A stretch of 64,000 nt of DNA, taken from positions 150,376 to 214,375 of the forward strand of contig NZ_JARVWP010000013.1 in NCBI RefSeq assembly GCF_029846235.1, in the 5' to 3' direction. Within the stretch, counting starts at the first letter, position 1. Each line of letters begins with the position of its first letter. This document shows, one piece after another, positions 1 through 8,667 of this stretch. The position numbers were made by a program, and so were the translations under genes. The stretch comes from Bradyrhizobium sp. CER78 (lineage in GTDB: Bacteria; Pseudomonadota; Alphaproteobacteria; Rhizobiales; Xanthobacteraceae). A model generated the notes under the pieces. The model was not told the origin of the DNA. It saw only the letters and a list, made by a program, of their open reading frames with translations, and ran no database searches.

Positions 1-980
1 AACGACTCGAAGGTCCGCCCAACGACCTCCTTGTTGGTGACAAGAATCTCGGCCTGATCGAGTGGAATGTTAAGCGCCTTCGCATCGGCAACCTCGGGGC
101 CGATGAGGCCCATTTTCTCGGTCAGGTGCTCGATCGCGCCGCCGAGCGCAATAATGTCGCCCTTCTGCAGCACCAAGTCCGTATCCGCACCCATCTGCTG
201 CCCGCCACGCAGCACATTGACGATCCGGTATTCGGGATCCGTCTTGCGGAAGTCGGCAATGCTCTTCCCGATTGTCCCGGGGCTTTCGAGCCGGTAAGCA
301 CGCAATCCGAATTGGCGATAGCCTGTTAGCCCGCCGCCTTCGAGATCCTTGACGCCGAACTCTTCCTCGTACTTTTTCGCCGCCGCCCTGGCGTCGACCC
401 CCCACCACCGCGGCAGATATTTGCAGATCAGGATGATGCCGACGGTGCCCCAGATGTAGGTGATGCCGTAGGACAACGCGATCATGCCGGATGCCTCCTC
501 GGGCTTCATGCCTTCGGGCAACTTCACGACGCCTGATGTGACCGCCTGCTCCGCCGACCCGATCGCAGCCGACATGGTCTGCGAACCCGCCAGCATGCCG
601 CCGGCCGCGCCGACCGGCAACTGGAACAACTTCGCACCGATCACGACGAGCGTGAGTCCGAGCACACTCGACACCAGCGCGAGGACAAAGAATTTCAGAC
701 CGTCGCCCTTCAAACTGTTGATGAAGGACGGTCCGACCCGGAGGCCGACGCCATACATGAACAGATAGTAGAACAGGCTCTTGGCGAAATTGTTCAACTC
801 GAGCTTCACGCCATAGGTCGACGCCAGAACCGAAACACCGGCACCCACCACGATGGCGCCTGCCACCATGCCGAGCCCGTAGCCCTTGACGCTGGCTCGG
901 CCGATCCAAACGGCGAGGCCAACGACGAAGAACAGCAGCAGATACGGATTCTGCTGCAGGAACGTGAAGAAGCTTTTCAT
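1..980 (-). CDS. AspT-like aspartate:alanine exchanger family transporter, partial (C-terminus outside window)
   Basis: The frame opens at an ATG (978-980) and runs off the left edge, giving 326 residues. About residues 10-190 are hydrophobic and form several membrane segments, with a glycine/serine-rich stretch around 127-142. Residues about 222-300 look like an RCK_C (TrkA-C) domain, the cytosolic module found in AspT-family exchangers, whose full length is near 560 residues, so roughly 40% is missing. The start lies 19 nt after the decarboxylase gene, so the two are probably one operon driven from the FixK box at 3809-3822. Exchange of an amino acid against its decarboxylation product, generating proton-motive force or acid resistance, is the family role; the substrate pair here is inferred from the neighbour only. 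Confidence 0.8.
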   Translation of the reverse strand, partial: MKSFFTFLQQNPYLLLFFVVGLAVWIGRASVKGYGLGMVAGAIVVGAGVSVLASTYGVKLELNNFAKSLFYYLFMYGVGLRVGPSFINSLKGDGLKFFVLALVSSVLGLTLVVIGAKLFQLPVGAAGGMLAGSQTMSAAIGSAEQAVTSGVVKLPEGMKPEEASGMIALSYGITYIWGTVGIILICKYLPRWWGVDARAAAKKYEEEFGVKDLEGGGLTGYRQFGLRAYRLESPGTIGKSIADFRKTDPEYRIVNVLRGGQQMGADTDLVLQKGDIIALGGAIEHLTEKMGLIGPEVADAKALNIPLDQAEILVTNKEVVGRTFES

Positions 981-999
981 GACTGTCCCCTCCCGCGGC

Positions 1000-3750
1000 T
1001 CACGACGCCGCCTTGAACTCTGGCGCGGCGGCGGCTTTGGGCTTGCCCATTCTCGCCAATGCCTCGGTCCTGACGAGCTTCAGGCCTTCGGTTGCGTCGT
1101 AACCGTGGATCTCCTTCACATCGAGCTTGCGCATGAAGTCGATGGTCTCCTGGGTGACGACCTGTCCCGGCACCATGATCGGGAAGCCAGGCGGATACGG
1201 GATCACGAAGTTCGCGGAGACGAGGTCCGGACCGTTCTTCAGGCGACGGTCGATCTCCGGGTCGTTGAGCCGGATGTATTCGCATCCGGCTGCGTCATAG
1301 GCCGAATAGAAGCCGCCGCGAATGTCACCTTCATTGGTCCTGGAGCCGGCGTCACCGCGATAGCTCGGATGGAAATGCGAGAAATTCGGCAGGTCGGGCA
1401 CATTCTTCATCAGGCTGCCGACGCGTGCCTCGAAGCCGACCCTGGCATTGGCGCCGCCCTGGGCCAGGCTACGATCGACCTCACCGGCGATCTCCGCCAG
1501 CACTCGCACGAGATGGGCGACGTCGCTGCGCGTGTTGTTGATATTCGACTGGATCAGGACCGAGTTGCGCGAGGTCTTGTTGACCTGAATGTTGTAGCGG
1601 CTGGCCAACAGCCCCTTGAACTGCGTGCCGTCGAAGCCGGCGGTGCCGCAAACCAGCGTCATGCGCGTCGGATCGAGGCAGAATTCGTCCTCGTCCAGGC
1701 TCTTCAATGCGGCCGCCCAATTCATGCCGGGCGTCAGGTAGTCGACGAAGCCGCTCTGGCGATATTGCGCGGGCACCATGGCATCGGCACCGAGCACCCG
1801 GAAATACCTGGAAATCAGCGGATTGTTGTTGACGGCCTGCCGGATGGCGAATGCGATCTCCATGGCGTTGGCCACGAGACCGTAACCCTCCAGCTCCATC
1901 TGTCGTCGCGACACGTCGAGGCTGGCGATGAGCTGCTGGTTCGGACTGGTTGAGGCGTGGGTGAAGACGGCCTCCTTGAACTGCGCCTCCACCGTATGGA
2001 ATTCGACGTCCTTGACCGACAGCATGGAGCCCTGGCGGATCGCCGACATCGACTTGTGCGTGGAGTTGGTCTGATAGACGCGCAGCCGGATCTTGCGCGG
2101 ATCGGGGATCAGCCTGGTCTTGAGCAGCACCTCGTCGGAAGGGTTCTTGCCGAGTTCGGCCTGCTGCTTCTCGTACGCCGCGACCGATTTCGGATCGCGC
2201 ATCCACGCTTCGATCTCGTTGGCAGCCCCCATCGCGGTGCGTCGTCGCAGGAACGGCGAAAATCGTGCAAAGCCGAACCAGGCCTCGTCCCAGAGGAAGA
2301 TCAGGTCCGGCTTGATCGCAAGGCATTCCTCCATCACCCGTCGCGTGTTGTAGATGTGACCGTCGAAGGTGCAGTTGGTCAGATCGATCATCTTGACCCG
2401 GTCGAGCCGGCCATCCGCCTTCGCACTCAGGAGTGCCTGCTTGATCGTCTTCAGCGGCACTGCGCCGTACATCGAATACTCGGTCATCGGGAACGCTTCG
2501 ACGTAAAGCGGCTGCGCGCCGGCCAGCACCATCCCGTAGTGATGCGACTTGTGGCAGTTGCGATCGACGATCGCGATGTCGCCGGGCGCCAGGAGGGCCT
2601 GCACGGCCATCTTGTTCGAGGTCGAGGTGCCATTGGTGACGAAGAAGACGCGATCGGCGCCGAGCGCCCTCGCCGCCTTCTCCTGCGCTTTCTTGATGGT
2701 GCCGGTCGGCTCCAGCAGACTGTCGAGACCGCCCGTGGTTGCGCTGCTCTCGGCCAGGAACAGATTCAGGCCGTAGAATTCGCCCATGTCGCGGATCCAG
2801 TCCGACTTGAAGACGGATTTGCCGCGCGCGATCGGCAGCGCGTGGAAGGTGCCGATCGGCCGTTGTGCGTATTTCTTCAGATTGTCGAAGAACGGCGTGT
2901 CGAATCGGTCCTGCACGCCTTCCAGGATCGAGAGGTGCAACTCCAGGATATCCTCGACTGAGTAGAACACACGTCGCACCACGTCAGCCTCGGGATCACC
3001 GGCCATGCTTTCGACGTCGCGATTGGACATCAGGTACAGATCAAGCTCCGGGCGGACCCGCTTCAGGATGTGAGCCAGACGCAGCGCTGAGGCGTCGGAT
3101 TCTTCGTTGAGCCCCATGGCGGCCGTCATGGCACGAAGCACGGGCGCATCTTGTCGCGAGCGCCAGCCGAAGCCCTCATTGATCACCACCGCCGCGATAT
3201 TGGGGTTGAGCATGGCCGCGCAGAAGGCGTCCTCAAGGCTGCCGACGATGACCGGCTCATAGATGAATGCATCGACCGGGCGCCGTAGCCTGCGCCACTC
3301 CGCCGCGAGCGCCGGCCAATTCTTGGCCGGCACGCCTGTCACGATCAGTGTCTCGAAGTACGGACGGCGTGCCGCGGGCTGGCCAAAAGTCGGCGGAAGC
3401 AGATCGGGGACGTCACCATCACCCTCGTCCTCGGCATTCCAGTCGCCCGCATGCTGCCGAAACGACTTCGTCTGCAGCGCCTGCACGATCCGCGTCGCGA
3501 GCGCCAGCGACTTGGCAGCGTCGCCGACCGCGGCGGCTTCCTTCAGGGCAGCCATAAGATGAGCGCCAGGATAGCCGTGATACTCTTCCGTGATTGCGAG
3601 CCCCGACAACGCCGCGTCATACTTGGCGCGATCCCCTCCCTTGCTCCAGGCCTTGGCAGCATCAAGCAGATCCCGCCAGTCGTCGGCTCGTCCGCCCGGT
3701 CCGGAGAAGAACTGATCGATGCGCTGCTGTGTCGGTTCGGTGATGGGCAT
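1000..3750 (-). CDS. PLP-dependent Orn/Lys/Arg-type decarboxylase with long N-terminal extension
   Basis: This 916-residue protein belongs to the bacterial biodegradative ornithine/lysine/arginine decarboxylases (fold-type I PLP enzymes). The core carries the family landmarks: a GTST phosphate-binding turn at about 374-377, the PLP-stacking HKSHH segment at about 400-404, the WDEAW aspartate at about 488 and the STHK Schiff-base lysine at about 566. Known inducible enzymes are about 710-755 residues; the extra length here lies before the core. The reaction consumes a proton and makes a polyamine or other amine, giving acid tolerance. It is followed by an AspT-like exchanger gene 19 nt away. 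A TTGA-N6-TCAA box lies 58 nt before the ATG, suggesting low-oxygen induction. Which amino acid is used cannot be read from the sequence. Confidence 0.9.
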   Translation of the reverse strand: MPITEPTQQRIDQFFSGPGGRADDWRDLLDAAKAWSKGGDRAKYDAALSGLAITEEYHGYPGAHLMAALKEAAAVGDAAKSLALATRIVQALQTKSFRQHAGDWNAEDEGDGDVPDLLPPTFGQPAARRPYFETLIVTGVPAKNWPALAAEWRRLRRPVDAFIYEPVIVGSLEDAFCAAMLNPNIAAVVINEGFGWRSRQDAPVLRAMTAAMGLNEESDASALRLAHILKRVRPELDLYLMSNRDVESMAGDPEADVVRRVFYSVEDILELHLSILEGVQDRFDTPFFDNLKKYAQRPIGTFHALPIARGKSVFKSDWIRDMGEFYGLNLFLAESSATTGGLDSLLEPTGTIKKAQEKAARALGADRVFFVTNGTSTSNKMAVQALLAPGDIAIVDRNCHKSHHYGMVLAGAQPLYVEAFPMTEYSMYGAVPLKTIKQALLSAKADGRLDRVKMIDLTNCTFDGHIYNTRRVMEECLAIKPDLIFLWDEAWFGFARFSPFLRRRTAMGAANEIEAWMRDPKSVAAYEKQQAELGKNPSDEVLLKTRLIPDPRKIRLRVYQTNSTHKSMSAIRQGSMLSVKDVEFHTVEAQFKEAVFTHASTSPNQQLIASLDVSRRQMELEGYGLVANAMEIAFAIRQAVNNNPLISRYFRVLGADAMVPAQYRQSGFVDYLTPGMNWAAALKSLDEDEFCLDPTRMTLVCGTAGFDGTQFKGLLASRYNIQVNKTSRNSVLIQSNINNTRSDVAHLVRVLAEIAGEVDRSLAQGGANARVGFEARVGSLMKNVPDLPNFSHFHPSYRGDAGSRTNEGDIRGGFYSAYDAAGCEYIRLNDPEIDRRLKNGPDLVSANFVIPYPPGFPIMVPGQVVTQETIDFMRKLDVKEIHGYDATEGLKLVRTEALARMGKPKAAAAPEFKAAS

Positions 3751-3808
3751 GGTCGGTCTCCCGCTCCTTTTGATTGCGCCGATGGTGCGGCCGCCTCACG
3801 CGGTCTCC

Positions 3809-3822
3809 TTGATCCAAGTCAA
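3809..3822 (-). promoter_or_regulatory. FixK/FNR box before the decarboxylase gene
   Basis: TTGATCCAAGTCAA fits the FixK/FNR consensus TTGA-N6-TCAA. It lies 58 nt before the decarboxylase ATG, a spacing that would put the box near -41.5 of a transcript with a short leader (class II activation). The match is direct; regulation is inferred. Confidence 0.75.
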
Positions 3823-3858
3823 GCCGCGGCAAGCTCGAAGCGGCGGAATGAACCGCAA

Positions 3859-5556
3859 TCAACCCTCAGCCGGCGGCTTTCTGTCGCTCAGCACGCTATC
3901 GAGCGTCCGCATCCACTCGTTGCTGTCGGTCTTGTCCGCGAGGCCGTCGGCCTTCAAGACCTCGCGCAGCTGTGCATGGGCGCCAACGATGCAGAATGTG
4001 ACGCAGCGGGACGCCAGTTCGGCATGAAGGTCGCGCAGCATCTGAGAGCCCGCCAGGTCGATGAAAGGCGACGCCGAGAGATCGCAGACGACCAGCCGAA
4101 CGTCAGGCGATGACCTCAATGCCGCGAGGACGCTATCCAGAATGGTTTCCGCGTTGACATAGAGGAGCGAAGTCTCGGGACGGAAGGCGATGATGCCGAC
4201 CAGGGGCTCGACACCCTCGTGCCGGGCCCGGTCCGAATAGCGCCCACTGCCCGGAAGGCGGCCGAGGAAAGCAACGTTGGGCTGGGAAGCACGGAGCAAG
4301 AGCAGGAAGATGGAGGCAAGCGCGGCCAGCAGGACGCCCTCGAGAATGCCGAGGAACAACACCGAAACCAGGGCGATACTTGCCGCATAGAAGTCGATCC
4401 GGCTGATCCGCCACATCCGCATCAAGGCGCCGATATCGACCAACCTGTACACCGCGGCGAACACAACGGCTGACAGAACAGCCTTCGGCAGGTTGGTGAG
4501 AAGGCCGGTGAAAAACAGGAGGCACAACGAAAGGGTGACGGAGCAGAAGACCAGCGACAGCGGCGTGCGCGCCGCAGCCGAGTCGTTCACCGCGGATTGC
4601 GACAGGCCGCCCGCGACTGGATAGCCGTGACCGAACGCAACGGCCAGATTTGCGGCGCCCAGTCCGAGGAATTCCTGCCTGACGTCGAGCGCGTAACCGT
4701 GTTTGGTCGCAAAGCTCCGGGCGGCCGAGACCCCTTCGACATAGGCCAGCACCAGACACCCGGCGGCAACCGGAAACAGCTCGTCGAACTCGAGCAAACC
4801 AAAGCGCGGCGGCGCGAGGGCCGGCAACCCCTTCGGGATCTCACCGGTCACGGGCACGCCGAGCGCCGTCAGGCCAGCAATTGATGCGACCAGGATCGAC
4901 AGGGCCACCACAACAAGGCCGACGGGCTTTCCCGGCAGCCGCCGTTCGCCGACGAGCAGCAGCAGGATTGCGACAAGACCGATGACCAACACGAGCGGCT
5001 TGGTATCGCCAAGCTGCCCGGCGAGCCGGATCGCCCGATCAAAGAATTGATGTCCTCCGCCCGCAACACCGAACAAGCCCGGCAACTGGCTCATGATAAT
5101 CGTGAGCCCTGCCCCCGCCTTGAAGCCGACGAGAATGCTGTCGCTGATCAACCGCACCAGCAGGCTCAACCTGAACAGCCAGGCGAGCAGGCAAAGCACC
5201 GCAACGGAGAAAGCAACAAGGCTCGCGATCTGCCCGTAGCGCACCGGATCGCCGCCGCCCAAGGCTCCGACTGCTCCAGCGATCATCAGCGAGATCGCCG
5301 ATGTCGGCCCAACCGCGAGCTGGCGGGACGAGCCAAGCAAGGCATAGCCAGCGCCGCCGAGCAGGTACCCGTAGATGCCAACCTGCGGCGGCAGGCCTGC
5401 AAGACCGGCATAGGCCAGCGACACCGGGATCGCGTACGCGGCAAGCGTGACGCCCGCGATCGCGTCTGAGCTGAGACACGACGCTTGATATTCGGCAAGC
5501 CAGGTCGCCGGAGGAAACAACCGAAGCCAGCTTCCGTGCTGCAGGGATAGGCTCAT
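3859..5556 (-). CDS. SulP-family anion transporter with C-terminal STAS domain
   Basis: This 565-residue protein begins with a short cytosolic segment followed by a long hydrophobic region of about a dozen membrane spans, including the SulP signature around residues 50-100 (AGVTLAAYAIPVSLAYAGL). The last roughly 110 residues form a STAS domain. SulP proteins carry sulfate, bicarbonate or other anions; substrate is not readable here. I chose the ATG at 5554-5556 rather than in-frame codons further upstream because those lie before the FixK box and inside the neighbouring DUF1275 gene. A bicarbonate or dicarboxylate role would fit the decarboxylase neighbour but is only a suggestion. Confidence 0.88.
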   Translation of the reverse strand: MSLSLQHGSWLRLFPPATWLAEYQASCLSSDAIAGVTLAAYAIPVSLAYAGLAGLPPQVGIYGYLLGGAGYALLGSSRQLAVGPTSAISLMIAGAVGALGGGDPVRYGQIASLVAFSVAVLCLLAWLFRLSLLVRLISDSILVGFKAGAGLTIIMSQLPGLFGVAGGGHQFFDRAIRLAGQLGDTKPLVLVIGLVAILLLLVGERRLPGKPVGLVVVALSILVASIAGLTALGVPVTGEIPKGLPALAPPRFGLLEFDELFPVAAGCLVLAYVEGVSAARSFATKHGYALDVRQEFLGLGAANLAVAFGHGYPVAGGLSQSAVNDSAAARTPLSLVFCSVTLSLCLLFFTGLLTNLPKAVLSAVVFAAVYRLVDIGALMRMWRISRIDFYAASIALVSVLFLGILEGVLLAALASIFLLLLRASQPNVAFLGRLPGSGRYSDRARHEGVEPLVGIIAFRPETSLLYVNAETILDSVLAALRSSPDVRLVVCDLSASPFIDLAGSQMLRDLHAELASRCVTFCIVGAHAQLREVLKADGLADKTDSNEWMRTLDSVLSDRKPPAEG

Positions 5557-5613
5557 GTCCGCCGTCTGTGCGTTGGCCGAACGCTCCCTTGGCGCCAGTC
5601 GCACCAATGCGGC

Positions 5614-5627
5614 TTGATTTAGGTCAA
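5614..5627 (-). promoter_or_regulatory. FixK/FNR box before the SulP gene, embedded in the end of the DUF1275 gene
   Basis: TTGATTTAGGTCAA fits TTGA-N6-TCAA and lies 57 nt before the SulP ATG. It overlaps the last codons and the stop codon of the upstream DUF1275 gene, so SulP has its own operator even though the genes are close and co-directional. Confidence 0.7.
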
Positions 5628-6298
5628 GCTTCGCCCCTGGCCTCGCAGCGCAACAGCACGACCAACAGCGCGACCACGGGAAGGCCGAGTGCCACGTTGG
5701 GCATCCCCTTCGTCGCAAAGGCACCGATGGCCGCTCCCACCCCGAACGCAACGCACACGCTGGCAAAGATACCCGAGCGACGGAGCATCCGCGGCTGACC
5801 GCCTCCGGCGGCCGCGGCGAAGAGGCCTTCGATCGCCTGGCGCAAGTTTCCGGTGATCATCACCGAACTGTAGACGGCGCCCTCGACCTTGGTGAAGATC
5901 GCAGCCTGTATGGCGGCAACGAATGAGATGCCAAGCGTCCCTGCCAGGTCGGGCAGCCGATTGTGCAGGACACTGACTGTCACCAGCAGCGCGATCTCGA
6001 CCAGTATGCTGATCATGCTCGCCCGATCCCCAGCGGCATGACGCAGCCACGACGCGACCACGACGCCGATCGTGAACGCGACGATCGGTGGCACGAAGTG
6101 GAGCGCCTCCTGCCAACGGCCCGCTGTGCTGTGTACCCACAGCAGGACGAGGTTGGCCGTCTGCGCGTTCGCCATCACGCCGTGAATCATCCAAGTGTAG
6201 GCGTCGAGATAGCCGCCGGCAAATGCCAGCAGGAGCGCGACCTGCACCGCCTCGTCGCGGCGGACCGGCTGGTGGCCGGCGATATCCAGAGAGCTCAT
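5624..6298 (-). CDS. DUF1275 (YoaK-like) membrane protein
   Basis: This 224-residue hydrophobic protein has the DUF1275 pattern: an N-terminal LLLAFAGGYLDAYTW segment around residues 25-40, then ANAQTANLVLLW, and about six membrane segments. The family is common in bacteria and has no established biochemical function. The ATG sits 66 nt from the FixK box at 6365-6378, which is shared with a divergent hydrolase gene. The end of the gene carries the FixK box of the following SulP gene. Confidence 0.85.
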   Translation of the reverse strand: MSSLDIAGHQPVRRDEAVQVALLLAFAGGYLDAYTWMIHGVMANAQTANLVLLWVHSTAGRWQEALHFVPPIVAFTIGVVVASWLRHAAGDRASMISILVEIALLVTVSVLHNRLPDLAGTLGISFVAAIQAAIFTKVEGAVYSSVMITGNLRQAIEGLFAAAAGGGQPRMLRRSGIFASVCVAFGVGAAIGAFATKGMPNVALGLPVVALLVVLLRCEARGEA

Positions 6299-6364
6299 GT
6301 GAGCGATGTCGGGTGGTGCAGGTCCTGCATCCGGTCATAAGCCGCCCCTCGAAGTCCGTTGGGC

Positions 6365-6378
6365 TTGATCTGGATCAA
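6365..6378. promoter_or_regulatory. FixK/FNR box between divergent DUF1275 and alpha/beta-hydrolase genes
   Basis: TTGATCTGGATCAA is an almost perfect palindrome of the FixK/FNR type. It is 66 nt from the DUF1275 start on the minus strand and 60 nt from the hydrolase ATG on the plus strand, so it is placed to serve either or both. Confidence 0.75.
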
Positions 6379-6438
6379 GCCGCCGCACGGTTTCTCGGGA
6401 CTCCGTCGCTACGCAATCGTGTTGCGGGGAACGTGACC

Positions 6439-7422
6439 ATGGGCATCGTCAGGCGAACCATTTCCACCGCTCTGGACACCGGCCTCTACGTTACTCGGCT
6501 GGTTGAGGGCAAAGATCGGCGGTGCCGCGATGTGCGCAAGCAAAGCTTCCAAATTCTCGCAGTCACCTTACTGGCGCTTCTGTTGAACTCGATTGGACCG
6601 TCACGCGCGGATGATCGGGGGAACGCTCCGCTTATCCAGGAGGAAATCTGGGCGCTGCCCTTGCCGCTTCCGATGTTCGCCTATCTGGTTCGGCCAGTTG
6701 GCAAGGGCCCCTTCCCGCTGGCGATCATGAACCACGGCGTCTCGCTCAATCCGAAGGAGCGGAGTTTCTTTCCGCTGGTCGAATTTCGCGATGCAGCGAT
6801 GTGGTTTGCGCGGCGCGGATATCTCGTGGTGGCGCCGGTCGGCACGGGATATGGCGCCGCGGCAATCGACATCGCCGAGCGCGGGCTCTACGGCCCGTTC
6901 TTCTCCAAGGTCGGCAAGTGCACGAACCCCAACTTTCTCGATCCGGGGCTCGCCGTAGCGCAGGTCGATCTGTGGATCATCGACTATATGGCAGCTGAAA
7001 AGCAGATCGTGCCGAGGGACGTCATCGTGGTCGGACAATCCGCCGGTGGCTGGGCCTCGATCGCGCTGTCCAGCCTCAACCCCGCGCAGGTCAAGGCCAT
7101 CATCACCTTCGCGGCGGGCCGCGGCGGCCGCGTCGATGGCAAGCCCAACAACAATTGCGCGCCGGACAAGCTGGTCGCAGCCACCGCTGAGTTCGGCCGC
7201 ACGTCGCGCATTCCCATGCTGTGGATCTATATCGAAAACGACACGTTCTTCGGCCCGGCATTGTCCAAACGCATGCATGAGGCTTTCACTGCCGCCGGAG
7301 GCCGCGCTGAATATCATCTTCTGCCACCGTTCGGCAACGAAGGGCACTTCCTGATTGGCTCTGCTGATGCCATCCCAATCTGGTCGCCGCTGGTCGAACG
7401 GTTTCTGGACGGACCTCGGTAG
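6439..7422 (+). CDS. Membrane-anchored or exported alpha/beta hydrolase (dienelactone-hydrolase-like)
   Basis: This 327-residue protein has one hydrophobic segment at about 36-51 after a basic N-terminus, then an alpha/beta-hydrolase fold. The nucleophile elbow GQSAGG places Ser201; Asp268 (IENDTF) and His303 (NEGHF) complete a likely triad. The start at 6439 is chosen because a GGGGA ribosome-binding site precedes it and because it lies 60 nt after the FixK box; an upstream in-frame start would precede the promoter. It is followed after 29 nt by an IalB-like gene. The natural substrate is unknown. Confidence 0.82.
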   Translation: MGIVRRTISTALDTGLYVTRLVEGKDRRCRDVRKQSFQILAVTLLALLLNSIGPSRADDRGNAPLIQEEIWALPLPLPMFAYLVRPVGKGPFPLAIMNHGVSLNPKERSFFPLVEFRDAAMWFARRGYLVVAPVGTGYGAAAIDIAERGLYGPFFSKVGKCTNPNFLDPGLAVAQVDLWIIDYMAAEKQIVPRDVIVVGQSAGGWASIALSSLNPAQVKAIITFAAGRGGRVDGKPNNNCAPDKLVAATAEFGRTSRIPMLWIYIENDTFFGPALSKRMHEAFTAAGGRAEYHLLPPFGNEGHFLIGSADAIPIWSPLVERFLDGPR

Positions 7423-7451
7423 AGAGTCCAGCCATGCCAGGAGGAGCAACC

Positions 7452-8072
7452 ATGAGCATCCCGTACCGCTCCCGACGTCCGCAGTACCTGCCCGCTGTCG
7501 GATCGACCTTCGCTGTACTCCTGCTGCTGACCGCCAATTGCAGCCTTGCTCAAGGTCAGCAGGCTCCCTCACCGGGCAATGCCGCCAAGACGGACCCAGC
7601 TGAAGTCCCCACGCGCGGCGAACGTACGCCTCGCGAAATCAAATACGGTGACTGGCGCAAGGTCTGCGTTAAGGCAGCCGGAGCAAAAATGCTTTGCAGG
7701 ACCAGCATAACCGGCACGTTCGACACCGGTCAAACGGCGGTCCGCGTCGACCTCATTGAACGCGTGGACGGCGGCGCGCGGCTACAGCTCTTCGTACCTG
7801 TCGGGATGTATCTGCAGGCAGGTGTGACGCTTTCGGTCGACCAAAAGGAGTCCTACCGTATCCCCTACACCTGGTGCCTCACCAATGCGTGCATCGCGGC
7901 CCTCCCCGCCGATCCCAAGCTGGTCACGGAAATGGAGTCTGGACGAGCGCTGGCGCTGGAGGTTGTCGACTCCAATATCCTGTCGGTGACGACGTCGATA
8001 CCGCTCGAGCGGTTCGGAGCAGTGCGGCACGGCACCCCGACGCAAACGCTCGATCAGGCCGTCGACGAATGA
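7452..8072 (+). CDS. Invasion-associated locus B (IalB)-like secreted protein
   Basis: This 206-residue protein has an N-terminal signal-like hydrophobic stretch (about residues 20-35, ending near SLAQGQQA) and the IalB core: a GDWRKVC motif, a second cysteine after about 12 residues, an LFVPVGMYLQAGV segment and a late WCLTNAC pair. The four cysteines probably form disulfides in the periplasm. The ATG at 7452 follows an excellent AGGAGGAG site. The family takes its name from Bartonella IalB; in soil alphaproteobacteria its function is not established. It appears co-transcribed with the preceding hydrolase. Confidence 0.85.
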   Translation: MSIPYRSRRPQYLPAVGSTFAVLLLLTANCSLAQGQQAPSPGNAAKTDPAEVPTRGERTPREIKYGDWRKVCVKAAGAKMLCRTSITGTFDTGQTAVRVDLIERVDGGARLQLFVPVGMYLQAGVTLSVDQKESYRIPYTWCLTNACIAALPADPKLVTEMESGRALALEVVDSNILSVTTSIPLERFGAVRHGTPTQTLDQAVDE

Positions 8073-8088
8073 CCGCGCAGTGTGCAGA

Positions 8089-8463
8089 CTACGACGATGA
8101 CGCCAGGACCCGCTCAATCGGCTCGATGAGCGCCTGCGCCGGGAACGGCTTGGTCAGATAAGCAATGCATCCCGACTCCAGCGCCGCCATGCGGGTTGCA
8201 TGATTGTCGTTCCCGGTAATGTAAATAACAGGCAGGTTGACCCCGCGATCCGCGAGGCAATGTCGCAGCTCGATGCCAGAGCCATCGCTGAGGTTTATAT
8301 CGAGGATAAGACAGACCGCGCTGCGGAAATCATCATGTCTCAGCAAAGCCGAGCCGGTCTCGAACAGCTCAGACGCAAAGCCGTGCTCTCTCAGCAGTCG
8401 CTTGATGCCTCTGAGCATCGAAGGATTGTCGTCTACGACGAAAACGAGACGCGGCGGCGGCAA
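8089..8463 (-). CDS. Single-domain response-regulator receiver
   Basis: This 124-residue protein is a receiver domain only. The acidic pair is D11-D12, the phosphorylatable aspartate is D55 (LILDINLSD), T83 and K105 (TKPF) complete the site. There is no output domain. It sits downstream of a FixJ-like regulator and a histidine kinase in the same orientation, an arrangement that recalls the single receiver found with fixLJ-fixK2 in Bradyrhizobium. It may act as a phosphate sink or as a FixT/Sda-like brake. A 19-bp inverted-repeat motif lies 156 nt upstream in its own promoter region. Confidence 0.88.
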   Translation of the reverse strand: MPPPRLVFVVDDNPSMLRGIKRLLREHGFASELFETGSALLRHDDFRSAVCLILDINLSDGSGIELRHCLADRGVNLPVIYITGNDNHATRMAALESGCIAYLTKPFPAQALIEPIERVLASSS

Positions 8464-8619
8464 GGTGGTCAGCCTCGGCTACTTTCCAGCTTCTATGCTG
8501 ATCCGACACCGCAAGGCTGGACCTGCGGATCAATCACTTCGGGCGAATTCCATCGACCAGTCGCCCCTCCCCGTGGTCCACGGCTGCTTTTGACGTACGC
8601 CCTGTCAAAACGCTTGCAT

Positions 8620-8638
8620 ATTGTCCCTTTGGACAGGA
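8620..8638 (-). promoter_or_regulatory. 19-bp inverted-repeat motif, copy 1 (before the receiver gene)
   Basis: On the minus strand the site reads TCCTGTCC-AAA-GGGACAAT. A second copy at 10848-10866 reads TCCTGTCC-TTT-GGGACAAT, so all 16 non-central bases agree. Both are intergenic and both have the same orientation relative to the gene they precede. It does not match the FixK/FNR box. A candidate operator for the FixJ-like regulator encoded next door (inference). Confidence 0.5.
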
Positions 8639-8667
8639 AACGAGACTTTAAGCAACGACGACCGGTA

